From contig NZ_SMSK01000003.1 in the NCBI RefSeq assembly GCF_004354985.1, forward strand, positions 397,472-461,471: a DNA stretch of 64,000 nt. The letters are read 5' to 3'. The notes below the pieces were generated by a model. It worked only from the letters and a program-made list of their open reading frames with translations, was not told where the DNA came from and searched no databases. How positions within the stretch are numbered: position 1 is the stretch's first letter; each line of letters starts with the position of its first letter. Shown here in pieces: positions 10,040-21,982 of this stretch. The position numbers and the translations under genes were made by a program. Source of the DNA: Segetibacter sp. 3557_3. GTDB lineage: Bacteria > Bacteroidota > Bacteroidia > Chitinophagales > Chitinophagaceae.

Positions 10040-10051
10040 AAATTCAAAATG
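10017..10051. repeat. A-rich 7-bp tandem repeat overlapping a stop codon
   Basis: There are five in-register heptads alternating AAAAATT and CAAAATT. The stop codon of the beta-helix gene (10037-10039) is inside the array, so the array encodes that protein's last residues (KIQN). Confidence 0.85.
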
Positions 10052-10096
10052 GGAGCACCCGGCCTGCCTAAAGAGGATGGCTGTTTTGATATGCAA

Positions 10097-10194
10097 AACA
10101 AACAACACCCAACATACAAGACTTAACATACAACATCTAACCTACGGCATATAACATCCAACATACAACATTCAACATACAACATTCAACTCCT
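10097..10194. repeat. 14 in-register 7-bp repeats (AACATAC/AACATTC)
   Basis: Fourteen consecutive heptads keep the same phase from 10097 to 10194. Most are AACATAC, AACATTC or AACATCC, with degenerate members such as AAGACTT and GGCATAT that still keep the period. Three bases follow and then the ATG of the next gene at 10198. Confidence 0.85.
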
Positions 10195-10197
10195 CTC

Positions 10198-11277
10198 ATG
10201 CTAAGAATTGGAATTCTCGGACTAGGCGAAGGCCGCAGCACCATGTCGGCGGCGCTGCAAAGCGACAAACTGGAACTGGTAAAAATTTGTGATGCAAAAG
10301 AGGAATTGTGTAAACAGCGTGAGAAGGAATTTGACTTTCACCATTATACTACCAAATACCAGGACCTGCTCAACGACCCCAATATTGATGCGATAGCAAT
10401 ATACACACCCGATCACCTGCATGCGAGTCATGTAAAGATGGCGCTCGAACACGACAAACATGTTGTTTGTACAAAACCCTTTATCGATAACCTCGCGGAT
10501 GCAAGGGAATTGCTTGACCTGCAACAGCAATCGGGCAAGAAGGTTTTTATCGGGCAAAGCTCACGTTTTTTTGAACCGATGAAAAGACAACGTGCCGACT
10601 TTGAAGCGGGCCTGATCGGCGAACTGATTACCATCGAAGGCTACTACCACGCAGACCATCGTTGGTTCCTCGACAAAGGATGGTCGCTGCAACAATCTTT
10701 CAAATGGCTGTATGGTGGTTTGAGCCATCCAACCGACTTTATTCGCTGGTACCTTCCCGATATTGAAGAAGTAATGGGTTATGGTATGCTCAGCGCAAAT
10801 GGCGCAAGAGGTGGTCTCAAAAACCAGGACACCATGCATTTTATTTTTAAAGCAACCGATGGCAGGGTAGCGCGGGTAAGCGGTGCGTATACCGGTCCCG
10901 TACAACCTGTTGTTCGCGACAGCGAGATGAGCTGTATACTACGATGCACCGAAGGTTGCAGCCAGGCCGACTATATGGACCTACGATATGCCGTAACTAC
11001 CAAAACCGGCGAAGAACAACTGATCACCTGGGAGCATAAACTAAAACACTATTTTCGTTTCGAAGGCAAAAGCCACCACGCCGGCGAATACCAGAACTAC
11101 CTGGAATACTTTGCCGACAGTATAGCCAACAACACCACCGCTTACCCCGACATTAGGGAAGGCATCGGAACCATCGCACTGCTCCAGGCCATGGACCGCA
11201 GCCTGCAAACCGGCCGCCCCGTGAAAGTGAAGGATGTGCTGGCGGAAAACGGGCTGACAAACCAATTAAAAATGTAA
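10198..11277 (+). CDS. Gfo/Idh/MocA-family NAD(P)-dependent oxidoreductase
   Basis: This 359-residue protein starts directly with a Rossmann nucleotide-binding stretch (MLRIGILGLGEGRS) and has no signal peptide, so it is cytoplasmic. Residues 60-75 contain AIAIYTPDHLHASHV. CTKPF at about residue 95 is the family's EKP-type motif, whose Lys is catalytic. C-terminal residues 125-340 form the usual alpha/beta substrate domain, with HH-containing segments (FWHADH-like GYYHADHRW, and SHHAGEYQNYLEYF). Likely substrates are sugars or inositols released by the surrounding hydrolases. The next gene downstream is a sodium symporter, so uptake and oxidation may be coupled. The stop codon lies inside an A-rich heptad array. 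Confidence 0.85.
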   Translation: MLRIGILGLGEGRSTMSAALQSDKLELVKICDAKEELCKQREKEFDFHHYTTKYQDLLNDPNIDAIAIYTPDHLHASHVKMALEHDKHVVCTKPFIDNLADARELLDLQQQSGKKVFIGQSSRFFEPMKRQRADFEAGLIGELITIEGYYHADHRWFLDKGWSLQQSFKWLYGGLSHPTDFIRWYLPDIEEVMGYGMLSANGARGGLKNQDTMHFIFKATDGRVARVSGAYTGPVQPVVRDSEMSCILRCTEGCSQADYMDLRYAVTTKTGEEQLITWEHKLKHYFRFEGKSHHAGEYQNYLEYFADSIANNTTAYPDIREGIGTIALLQAMDRSLQTGRPVKVKDVLAENGLTNQLKM

Positions 11278-11293
11278 AATTAAAAATGCAAAA
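11264..11293. repeat. A-rich 7-bp tandem repeat overlapping a stop codon
   Basis: There are four heptads, AATTAAA and AATGTAA in alternation. The TAA stop of the oxidoreductase (11275-11277) is part of the second unit. Bases 11264-11286 are nearly complementary (20 of 23 positions) to 11346-11368, so the intergenic RNA could fold into an AT-rich stem with a 59-base loop. Confidence 0.8.
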
Positions 11294-11344
11294 CCGGCTC
11301 ATCAACAATATGATGAATCTCGATCTATAACCACCAACGGCTTT

Positions 11345-11379
11345 CTTTTACATTTTACATTTTTCATTTTGCATTCGTT
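11345..11379. repeat. T-rich 7-bp tandem repeat ending just before a start codon
   Basis: The units are CTTTTAC, ATTTTAC, ATTTTTC, ATTTTGC and ATTCGTT in register, followed by three bases and the ATG at 11383. It is the inverted form of the A-rich arrays found at gene ends. Confidence 0.8.
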
Positions 11380-11382
11380 CTT

Positions 11383-12975
11383 ATGAACAACATTCTGGAT
11401 CGCTTAACCATTTTGGACTATAGCATTATCGTAGCGTACCTGGTGATTTTGATGGTCATAGGCTACCGGGCGAGTTTTACGAATAAAAGAAAAGATGGTG
11501 AGTCACTGTTCCTGGCGAATAAGTCACTGGGATGGGCAAGTATCGGCTTTAACATGTGGGGTACCAACGTGGGCCCGTCGATGTTGCTGGCCTTTGCAAG
11601 TATTGGCTATAGTACAGGTGTTGTTGCGCTGAACTTCGACTGGTATGCATTTGTGTTCCTGTTTTTGCTGGCCGTTGTTTTTGCGCCACGGTATATTGCC
11701 GCAAAGGTGTCCACCATGCCTGAGTTTATGGGCAATCGCTATGGCTCCAGCACACAAACGATTCTCGCCTGGTATGCACTCATCAAAATACTCATCAGCT
11801 GGCTTTCGCTGGGTCTTTTCGCAGGCGGTTTTCTCGTTCGGCAGATCCTTGGTATTCCCATGTGGCAATCCGTTATGGTGCTTGTTTCCTTCGCTGGAAT
11901 TTTTGCCTTTGCCGGCGGGCTTAAAGCCATCGCCAAGGTCAATGTTTTCCAGATGCTTTTGCTGATTGCGGTTTCATTAACCCTTACCATACTCGGCATT
12001 AACAAAGCCGGGGGCTTATCCGCAATCTATCATAATGTGCCTGGTGATTACTGGAACCTCATTCACCCGGCAAACGATCCCAAATATCCCTGGCCGGCCA
12101 TCCTGCTGGGCTATCCTGTGGCTGCCATTGCGTTTTTCTGTACCGACCAGGCAATGGTGCAGTCGGTATTGGGTGCAAAAAACCTTGAGCAGGGACAACT
12201 GGGTGTAAACTTTATTGGCTGGTTGAAAATCCTTTCTTTACCGCTATTCATCGGAACCGGCATCATCTGTTATATCCTGTATCCGGGGCTAAAAGATCCG
12301 GCGGAAGCGTATATGACCATGGTGACGAATTTGTTTCCACCAGGTATGAATGGGCTTGTTATCGTGGTATTGATCGCCGTGCTGGTGGGTACCATTGGCT
12401 CTTCACTCAACTCATTAAGCACCGTGTTTACCATGGATGTTTACGCGAAAAAGATCAATACCAATGCTACGGACAGCGACATTGTCCGGGTGGGCAGGAT
12501 GACAGTAGTTGCAGGTTGCCTCTTTGCCATAATGATGGCGCTTGCAATTGATGCCATTAAGGGGCTCAACCTGTTCGACGTATTTCAATCGGTGCTGGGT
12601 TTTATTGCACCTCCGTTGTCGGTTGTGTTTTTGCTAACTGTATTTTGGAACAGAACCACCCGGAAAGCGGTAAACACGGTATTGTCGGCGGGCTCTGCAT
12701 TTAGCCTTGGTGTTGGTGTATTGTACCTATGGGTGTTTACGCCTGATCAATACCCCATATGGCCACACTACCTGATGTTGTCGTTTTACATTTTTGCATT
12801 TCTTTTTATCGTTGCCATGGTCATTTCGTTACTCGATCCATCACCCGTTGTACATGACCAGACCAATGCCATACATGGTGGTGAGCTGGTTAAACCTACC
12901 AAACGCGTATGGACATTATGGGCCCTGCTCGCAGCAGTAATGGTGGTGCTATACGTAATCTTCAATGGACACTAA
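11383..12975 (+). CDS. Sodium:solute symporter (SSS family)
   Basis: This 530-residue polytopic inner-membrane protein has about 13-14 hydrophobic segments. N-terminal features are typical of the SSS/SGLT family: LDYSIIVAYLVILMVIGYRAS, then SLFLANKSLGWASIGFNMWGTNVGPSMLLAFASIGYSTG, and later AFFCTDQAMVQSVLGAKNLEQGQLG and GTIGSSLNSLSTVFTMDVY, the conserved sodium-site serine region. It would bring a monosaccharide or sugar acid into the cytoplasm with sodium. Its position between a Gfo/Idh oxidoreductase and a rhamnosidase suggests a sugar from this locus, perhaps rhamnose or galactose. The substrate is inference. Confidence 0.9.
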   Translation: MNNILDRLTILDYSIIVAYLVILMVIGYRASFTNKRKDGESLFLANKSLGWASIGFNMWGTNVGPSMLLAFASIGYSTGVVALNFDWYAFVFLFLLAVVFAPRYIAAKVSTMPEFMGNRYGSSTQTILAWYALIKILISWLSLGLFAGGFLVRQILGIPMWQSVMVLVSFAGIFAFAGGLKAIAKVNVFQMLLLIAVSLTLTILGINKAGGLSAIYHNVPGDYWNLIHPANDPKYPWPAILLGYPVAAIAFFCTDQAMVQSVLGAKNLEQGQLGVNFIGWLKILSLPLFIGTGIICYILYPGLKDPAEAYMTMVTNLFPPGMNGLVIVVLIAVLVGTIGSSLNSLSTVFTMDVYAKKINTNATDSDIVRVGRMTVVAGCLFAIMMALAIDAIKGLNLFDVFQSVLGFIAPPLSVVFLLTVFWNRTTRKAVNTVLSAGSAFSLGVGVLYLWVFTPDQYPIWPHYLMLSFYIFAFLFIVAMVISLLDPSPVVHDQTNAIHGGELVKPTKRVWTLWALLAAVMVVLYVIFNGH

Positions 12976-12976
12976 T

Positions 12977-13018
12977 AAATTCAAAATGCAAAATTAAAAA
13001 TGCAAAATGTAAAAAGAG
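12977..13018. repeat. A-rich 7-bp tandem repeat just after a stop codon
   Basis: Six heptads (AAATTCA, AAATGCA, AAATTAA, AAATGCA, AAATGTA, AAAAGAG) begin one base after the symporter's stop codon. Confidence 0.8.
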
Positions 13019-13082
13019 CAAAACAGCTTGGGCTGGTCGCGAATACATTCTTAATTCATAATTTTTAACTCATGACTGTGTT

Positions 13083-13290
13083 CATTCAACATAAACCAAA
13101 GGCTCTACACTCATAACTTTCTTCATACAACATTCAACATATAACATCCAACATAAACCAAAGACTCATAACTCATAAATCTACACTCATAACTCTCCAT
13201 ACAACATTCAACATATAACATTCAACATAGACCGCAAGCTCATAACTCTCCATACAACATTCAACATATAACATTCAACATAACTCTCCA
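13083..13290. repeat. AACATTC/ACTCATA 7-bp repeat block with a perfect 44-bp direct repeat
   Basis: The space before the GH78 gene is nearly all heptads of the AACATNC and ACTCATA types. Inside it, bases 13186-13229 are repeated exactly at 13239-13282 (44 bp, period 53), and a third degenerate copy begins near 13106. The block ends two bases before the ATG of GH78. Together with the preceding A-rich array it fills most of the 317-bp gap 12976-13292; the rest (13019-13082) shows nothing recognisable. Confidence 0.8.
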
Positions 13291-13292
13291 CC

Positions 13293-15461
13293 ATGCTATC
13301 GAAACGCCTGCTCTTTTTTTACTTTTTATTTTTGACTTTTGACTTCGCCGTGAACGCCCAAACCGCCACCTGGATCTGGTATCCCGGCGACTACGAGGTT
13401 TGGCTCGGGAATAAGATGCAAAACCGTCGTACCGAACGGGGATCATTTTTGCCACCATTTTGGAAACTCGATAACCACTATGTGTTGATCGACTTTCATA
13501 AAGTGTTTACGGTTCCCGTAGCGGAAGAAGTGGAAGTACATGTTGAAGGAACCTACAATCTTAAAATCGATGGTGCAGCCGTTACCGGTTTTCCGAAGAA
13601 AATCACTATGCCGGCGGGGGTGCATAAACTCAGCCTCAAGGTATTTAACCAATCGAGTGTTCCGGCCATTTACATCAAAGGAAAAACCGTGGTCTCCGAC
13701 TCTTCGTGGTTGCTCACGTTTGAAGACAAAGAGTGGATCGACCAATCGGGTAAGGTGTCTGATCAATCCGGTACCACCTGGCTGAAAGCGGGCAGCTGGA
13801 ACTTTAACTCACCAAAAGACCTGCCTTCGAAGATACAGTTGCCTACCGTGGTACAACGTGCCGTAAAGGTTACCAAAAAACCACAATCCATGCTCGCCGA
13901 CTTTGGCAGGGAAAGCTTTGGTTTTATCAGGCTGCATGGCTTAAAAGGAAAAGGTAAGGTGGGGATCTACTATGGGGAGTCTCCCGAAGAAGCCCTGTCG
14001 ACCGACAGTTGTGAAACGCTGGATAACCTGGTGGTAAATGAAGTGAAAAAGCGCGACACGGTGATGGAGCTTTCAAAGGCTTTTCGTTATGTAAATATTC
14101 AATCCGATCCGGGCATGACCATCGATTCGGTATCGATGTTATACGAATACGCCGATGTAAAGGAACGTGGCGGCTTCAGGTGTTCTGATGAGGAGATGAA
14201 TCGTATTTACGATGTTGCCAAATACACCCTGCACCTGAACACCCGGGAGTTTTTTATTGACGGCATCAAGCGCGACCGGTGGATCTGGAGCGGCGACGCC
14301 AACCAGAGTTACCTGATGAACTATTACCTGTATTTCGATAATCCAACTGTTGAAAGAACAATCCTCGCATTGCGCGGTAAGGACCCCGTAACAAGTCATA
14401 TCAACACCATCATGGACTATACTTTTTACTGGTTCCTGGGTATATACGACTACTACCTGTATAGCGGTGAAACCCGGTTTATCAAACAGTTTTACCCACG
14501 CATGCAGAGCTTAATGGAATACTGTTTATCCCGCCGCAATAAAAACGGGATGATGGAAGGCCTTGCTGGCGATTGGGTATTCATCGACTGGGCAGAAGGA
14601 CTGAGCAAAAAAGGCGAGGTGAGTTTTGAACAATTATTGCTGGCGCGCAGTCTTGAGGCGATGGCGATTAGTGCGAAGATCGCTTCCGATGCGGAAGGTG
14701 CTCTCCGGTACGAAAAACTCGCTGCAGAACTGAAGTCGAAAATATTCGCCACCTATTGGAACGAGAAAAAGCAGGCGTTGGTACACAGCAGGGTTGATGG
14801 TGTTCCAACAGATAGCCTGGTAACCCGCTATGCAAACATGTTCGCCATTTTCTTCAACTACCTTACCGAGTCGCAAAAGCAGGGTGTAAAAACAAACGTA
14901 TTGTTGAACAATAATGTGCCAAAGATCACCACACCGTATATGCGCTTCTACGAACTTGAAGCGCTTTGTGCGATGGGTGAACAGTCGTATGTTTTAAAAG
15001 AGATGAAAGATTATTGGGGCGGCATGCTTAAGCTTGGCGCAACATCGTTTTGGGAAGAATACAATCCATCAAAGTCGGGGCGTGAACACCTGGCCATGTA
15101 TGGGCGTAATTACGGAAAAAGTCTTTGCCATGCCTGGGGTGCAAGCCCGATATACCTGCTGGGCAAGTATTACCTCGGTGTACAGCCACTTACCCCTGGT
15201 TACGCTACTTACCTGGTTGAACCGCAACTCGGCGGACTACAATGGATGGAAGGTGATGTGCCGACACCAACCGGGAAAATCTCGGTTTATGCAAGTACCA
15301 GCCAATTAAAGGTAAAATCCAATGCCGGTACCGGCACGCTTAGGTTTACCAGTAAGTCAACGCCAACCGGTAGTGCTGCCATCAAATCAATTGGCAATAA
15401 CCGTTACGAGTTACAGCTCGACAAAGGGGTACAATATGCAATCACTTACGCTGCTCAATAG
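13293..15461 (+). CDS. GH78 alpha-L-rhamnosidase
   Basis: This 722-residue secreted enzyme has a signal peptide (MLSKRLLFFYFLFLTFDFAV to NAQ). N-terminal beta-sandwich regions (to about residue 280) precede the six-hairpin barrel. GH78 signatures are KAFRYVNI before the barrel, then FFIDGIKRDRWIWSGDANQS, which corresponds to the family's DCPQRDERxGWxGD loop with the general acid, and ATSFWEEYNPS, which carries the probable general base Glu. It would release terminal alpha-L-rhamnose in the periplasm. It is followed after 6 bp by a serine hydrolase, so the two are probably cotranscribed. The hydrophobic core of the signal peptide is encoded by 7-bp repeats (13316-13343). The family is well supported; linkage specificity is unknown. 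Confidence 0.9.
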   Translation: MLSKRLLFFYFLFLTFDFAVNAQTATWIWYPGDYEVWLGNKMQNRRTERGSFLPPFWKLDNHYVLIDFHKVFTVPVAEEVEVHVEGTYNLKIDGAAVTGFPKKITMPAGVHKLSLKVFNQSSVPAIYIKGKTVVSDSSWLLTFEDKEWIDQSGKVSDQSGTTWLKAGSWNFNSPKDLPSKIQLPTVVQRAVKVTKKPQSMLADFGRESFGFIRLHGLKGKGKVGIYYGESPEEALSTDSCETLDNLVVNEVKKRDTVMELSKAFRYVNIQSDPGMTIDSVSMLYEYADVKERGGFRCSDEEMNRIYDVAKYTLHLNTREFFIDGIKRDRWIWSGDANQSYLMNYYLYFDNPTVERTILALRGKDPVTSHINTIMDYTFYWFLGIYDYYLYSGETRFIKQFYPRMQSLMEYCLSRRNKNGMMEGLAGDWVFIDWAEGLSKKGEVSFEQLLLARSLEAMAISAKIASDAEGALRYEKLAAELKSKIFATYWNEKKQALVHSRVDGVPTDSLVTRYANMFAIFFNYLTESQKQGVKTNVLLNNNVPKITTPYMRFYELEALCAMGEQSYVLKEMKDYWGGMLKLGATSFWEEYNPSKSGREHLAMYGRNYGKSLCHAWGASPIYLLGKYYLGVQPLTPGYATYLVEPQLGGLQWMEGDVPTPTGKISVYASTSQLKVKSNAGTGTLRFTSKSTPTGSAAIKSIGNNRYELQLDKGVQYAITYAAQ
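13316..13343. repeat. T-rich 7-bp repeats inside the GH78 signal-peptide coding region
   Basis: Four in-register heptads (TTTTTAC, TTTTTAT, TTTTGAC, TTTTGAC) are the inverse of the AAGTCAA/AAGTAAA family found after other genes. They encode most of the hydrophobic core of the signal peptide. Confidence 0.8.
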
Positions 15462-15467
15462 CCTGAT

Positions 15468-16745
15468 ATGAAACATGTGGACCTGAATAAACGACTCTTA
15501 AACCAAATCTGTTTTGGCTGGTTTTTGTTGCTGTTGCAAACGAGTATTACTGCGCAACCAACGCTTACCCGTGCAGTAACAAAAGCCACCGAATCACAGG
15601 CGAGGTTTCAACAAAGAATGGACAAGCTCATCAATAGCTATGTGGATAGCGGTTGGATCAGCGGAGCAGTTGCACTTGTGGCAAAGGATGGCCGCCTGGT
15701 GTACGAGAAAGCCGTGGGGCTTGCTGCTCCCGGTTCAGGGGATGCTATGCGAGTGGACAATATTTTTCGCATTGCATCGCAAACAAAGGCGATTACAAGC
15801 GTTGCTATAATGATGTTGTTCGAGGATGGTAAACTCCTGCTCGACGATCCCATCTCCAAGTACATACCCACGTTTGCAAAGCCCGCTGTAGTTGACCAGT
15901 ATAATGCTGCAGATACCACTTATACGACGGTGCCCGCAAAACGGGAGATTACCATCCGGGACCTGCTTACCCATACTTCAGGTATTGATTACGCCGGTAT
16001 CGGTTCGGCTAAAATGCGTTCCATATATGCAAAGGCAGGCATACCATCAGGTATAGGCGATGGAACCACAATGCTAAAGGAAAAGATGGTTGCGCTTGGT
16101 AAGGTGCCCCTTGTACATCAGCCGGGCGAACGTTACACCTATGGCCTGAATACCGACTTGCTTGGCTACCTCGTTGAAGTACTTTCCGGAATGAGCCTCG
16201 ACCAGTTCTTTACCGAGCGCATCTTCAGGCCGCTTGAAATGAATGACACTTACTTTTATTTACCGGCAGATAAGCACGCGCGCCTGGTGCCTGTGAATGC
16301 TATTGTAAGTGGCAAACTTCAGTCTGCCCCTGTGCAGGCTACCAACTATCCACGCACCCGTGGCATGTATTACTCCGGCGGTGCGGGTTTGAGTTCCACC
16401 ATCCGGGACTACGCTGTTTTTCTGCAAATGATGTTGAACGGTGGTGTTTATAACAACAAAAGAATGCTCAGCAAGCGCAGTGTTGAGCTGATGACAACCA
16501 ACCAGATCGGTGACCTGAATGTGGGTGTCGACAAATTCGGGCTCGGATTTCAAATTACTTCCGAGCGTGGCTTTGCCAAACTGGGCGTATCAAAAGGTTC
16601 ATTTGCATGGGGCGGTTACTTTGGTACCACGTATTGGGTTGATCCGGCAGAAAAACTGGTTTGCCTGCTTTTTGTGCAGCAGATGGGATTACGCGGCGAG
16701 GTGCACGATAAGTTTAAAGCCACGGTGTATACGATGGTCGAGTGA
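15468..16745 (+). CDS. Secreted serine hydrolase of the beta-lactamase/class C (PF00144-like) family
   Basis: This 425-residue protein has a signal-like hydrophobic N-terminus (FGWFLLLLQTSITAQ). Catalytic motifs of the serine beta-lactamase/esterase fold are present: SQTK at residues 104-107 (nucleophile Ser and Lys), YGLN (the YxN motif) near residue 223, and a WGG in FAWGGYFGTTYW that replaces the KTG/HGG motif. It lacks class C penicillinase hallmarks, so an esterase or peptidase role is more likely than antibiotic resistance. In this setting it could remove ester groups from glycan. It follows the rhamnosidase with a 6-bp gap. Its physiological substrate is unknown. Confidence 0.85.
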   Translation: MKHVDLNKRLLNQICFGWFLLLLQTSITAQPTLTRAVTKATESQARFQQRMDKLINSYVDSGWISGAVALVAKDGRLVYEKAVGLAAPGSGDAMRVDNIFRIASQTKAITSVAIMMLFEDGKLLLDDPISKYIPTFAKPAVVDQYNAADTTYTTVPAKREITIRDLLTHTSGIDYAGIGSAKMRSIYAKAGIPSGIGDGTTMLKEKMVALGKVPLVHQPGERYTYGLNTDLLGYLVEVLSGMSLDQFFTERIFRPLEMNDTYFYLPADKHARLVPVNAIVSGKLQSAPVQATNYPRTRGMYYSGGAGLSSTIRDYAVFLQMMLNGGVYNNKRMLSKRSVELMTTNQIGDLNVGVDKFGLGFQITSERGFAKLGVSKGSFAWGGYFGTTYWVDPAEKLVCLLFVQQMGLRGEVHDKFKATVYTMVE

Positions 16746-16747
16746 AA

Positions 16748-16835
16748 GTTGATCAGTTGATTGGTTGAGAAGTTGATAGGTTGATTAGTTGAAAGGTTGA
16801 TTGGTTGTAATGTTTATAGGTTAGAACGTTAATAA
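16748..16835. repeat. 11 in-register 8-bp repeats (GTTGATTG-like)
   Basis: Eleven octads starting GTT (GTTGATCA, GTTGATTG, GTTGAGAA and so on) keep exact 8-bp phase, starting two bases after the stop codon of the serine hydrolase. The type is the complement of the CAACTAAT-like array at 21621-21708. Confidence 0.85.
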
Positions 16836-16870
16836 GTCCCGGGTATGTTTAAAGGGGAAACTGAAGATCA

Positions 16871-16928
16871 CCAATGGTTTGCCGTTGAACTGAGCCCGGC
16901 CCGCCATTCGGACGGGCTTAGTTCAAGC
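16871..16928. repeat. GC-rich palindromic element, copy 1
   Basis: The 14-bp arms are TTGAACTGAGCCCG (16885-16898) and CGGGCTTAGTTCAA (16913-16926), with one G-T pair, around a 14-base loop containing GCCATTCGGA. The left flank CCAATGGTTTGCC is shared with copy 2 at 42534-42593. It lies about 75-100 bp upstream of the GH2 start. It may be an operator, an RNA hairpin or a dispersed REP-like repeat. Confidence 0.7.
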
Positions 16929-16994
16929 GTGTAGCCGTGATTGCGCTTATGACCTGGGTGCATAGATTGTTTTATGCTTTGTATCGTCGTTTAA

Positions 16995-20322
<3,328 letters not shown>

Positions 20323-20324
<2 letters not shown>

Positions 20325-20357
20325 GTCAAAAGTCAAAAGTAAAAAGTAAAAAGTCAG
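20323..20357. repeat. AAGTCAA/AAGTAAA 7-bp tandem repeat overlapping a stop codon
   Basis: Five in-register heptads begin within the TAA stop of the GH2 gene (20322-20324). Confidence 0.85.
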
Positions 20358-20467
20358 CCGGTCAAGCTAACAAAAAATGAACTTGATGACCGTTAATTGG
20401 TAAGTTTATTGAAATGTAAGCCAGGCCTCGGTGAATACACCTGGTTACTCGTTAAAATATTTAAGTC

Positions 20468-21454
20468 ATGATTACGTCGCAACTGCTAATAAACCGATTT
20501 GAACTGAGGATTTTACTACTGTCGTTTGTGCTCCTGATTGGTACAACTGCTTTCTGCCAGAGCGATAATTATGGATCGAAGCGGAAGATGTTGCTTCGTG
20601 ATGAAGGACTGTCCCAGGTCAGTTATATTGATCTTGCAGACTCCACGAAAAACTGGTTTGTGACGGTACCGGCCGGTCGCGACCTGCAATTGGTTGGAAA
20701 TGGAGAAGTGTTGATTAGTACAGGTAACGGTTATGAAGTGCGCGAGATCAAAGGCGGTAAGCTGGTAAAACAAGATACGACCTACCCCGGAACGGTAATG
20801 GTTCGTATGTTGCGGAATGGAAATCTGCTAGTTGTAGGATTGAATGCGCAGGGCAAAAAAGGTGCCGTGCTTGCCGAAGTAAATAAATCCGGGTTGGTCA
20901 AAAAAGTATTGAATTTTCCTGAATACGATTATGTACGTCTCGTACGTGAAACCGCAAAAGGGACTTACCTGGTAACAGCGAACAAGATGGTTTTCGAAAC
21001 GGATGCCAATGGCAAGATCATCTGGAAAGCAAACCTCACCAAGGGGCCTGAGAAAACAAATGCCTGGCAGGCGCTTCGGTTGGCAAACGGCCAAACTGTT
21101 GTGAGCGGTGGATATGCAGGTTATTTCGAAGTTTTTGACAAAGCGGGTAAACCTGTTTCCACCATCACTGGTCCGCCTGAAGTAAAGCCAAACTTTTTTT
21201 CCGGCTTCCAGGTATTGCCCAATGGAAATTATGTGGTTGCCAACTGGCAGGGCCACGGTCCTAATTATGGGGGTAGCGGTCACCAGGTACTTGAATATAC
21301 CCCTGCTGGTAAACTCGCCTGGTCATGGCGTCAGTATGCACATAAGTTTTCTTCGTTGCAAGGGGTAATTGTACTGGATGGACTAAATACCAACCTGCGG
21401 TATATCGAAGGTGCGAAAGGAGTGCTTGAAGCGGGGAAGAAAATTAAAAATTAA
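20468..21454 (+). CDS. Secreted PQQ-like beta-propeller protein
   Basis: This 328-residue protein has a signal peptide (ILLLSFVLLIGTTAFCQ). The rest is a series of beta-propeller-like blades with the recurring hydrophobic-D-x-x-G-K-hydrophobic pattern: VFETDANGKIIWKANL, YFEVFDKAGKPVST and VLEYTPAGKLAWSW, with NG turns such as LRNGNLLVVGL and LPNGNYVVANW. Such proteins resemble the PQQ-binding-like repeat or arylsulfotransferase-type propellers, but I see no catalytic motif. A binding or scaffold role at a glycan locus is possible. It lies between the GH2 gene and the second SusC/SusD pair, on the same strand. The function is unknown, and the last codons are made of heptad repeat. Confidence 0.7.
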   Translation: MITSQLLINRFELRILLLSFVLLIGTTAFCQSDNYGSKRKMLLRDEGLSQVSYIDLADSTKNWFVTVPAGRDLQLVGNGEVLISTGNGYEVREIKGGKLVKQDTTYPGTVMVRMLRNGNLLVVGLNAQGKKGAVLAEVNKSGLVKKVLNFPEYDYVRLVRETAKGTYLVTANKMVFETDANGKIIWKANLTKGPEKTNAWQALRLANGQTVVSGGYAGYFEVFDKAGKPVSTITGPPEVKPNFFSGFQVLPNGNYVVANWQGHGPNYGGSGHQVLEYTPAGKLAWSWRQYAHKFSSLQGVIVLDGLNTNLRYIEGAKGVLEAGKKIKN

Positions 21455-21475
21455 AAATGTAAAATTCAAAATGAT
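21441..21475. repeat. A-rich 7-bp tandem repeat overlapping a stop codon
   Basis: Five heptads (AAATTAA twice, AAATGTA, AAATTCA, AAATGAT) contain the TAA stop at 21452-21454. Confidence 0.85.
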
Positions 21476-21620
21476 TGGTGCTATAATGATGTGCATTCGC
21501 TTGATGAAGATTGTATGAAAGTCTAAGTTTATGTTGGCTGTCTACTGGTATGATCCCGTTAACCATTCAGCACTTGATTTAGAACGTACGCGAACTTATA
21601 GCCGAATCTGATCGGCCTCT

Positions 21621-21708
21621 CAACATATCAACTAATCAACTTCTCATCTACTCAACTACTCAACTTCTCCACTTCTCAACCTATCAATTAATCAACCTAT
21701 CAACTTCA
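21621..21708. repeat. 11 in-register 8-bp repeats (CAACTAAT/CAACTTCT-like)
   Basis: Eleven octads beginning CAA, CCA or CAT hold an exact 8-bp phase. They lie in the middle of the 528-bp gap before the second SusC gene. Confidence 0.85.
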
Positions 21709-21830
21709 CAACCAATACCCAATACCTCAATACCCAACCCCCAAGCACGTCCCCATCTCTCATAACTCATCACTTCCTCTGCGTACCCTCTGCTTCTCCC
21801 ATTCTCTGCGGTTCTCTTTTATCCGCCATC
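21709..21830. repeat. AATACCC-type heptads followed by CTCATAA/CTCTGCG-like low-complexity sequence
   Basis: CAATACC-like heptads (21709-21745) directly follow the octad array. After them come a short ACTCATCAC-like stretch and a pyrimidine-rich segment with repeated CTCTGCG. The remaining 150 bp before the SusC start show no clear element. Confidence 0.6.
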
Positions 21831-21982
21831 CCCATAGTAAAATAATCCATCATTATAGTTAAACCTGCCATTGTTTACCGCGCAGCCTCAATCTACTTTT
21901 AGTACCTGAATGTTTGGTGTTAATGCACCCACTGTTGCCGGTGTAGAACATTTGCTGCTCACATAAAACTCTACGATTAGCT

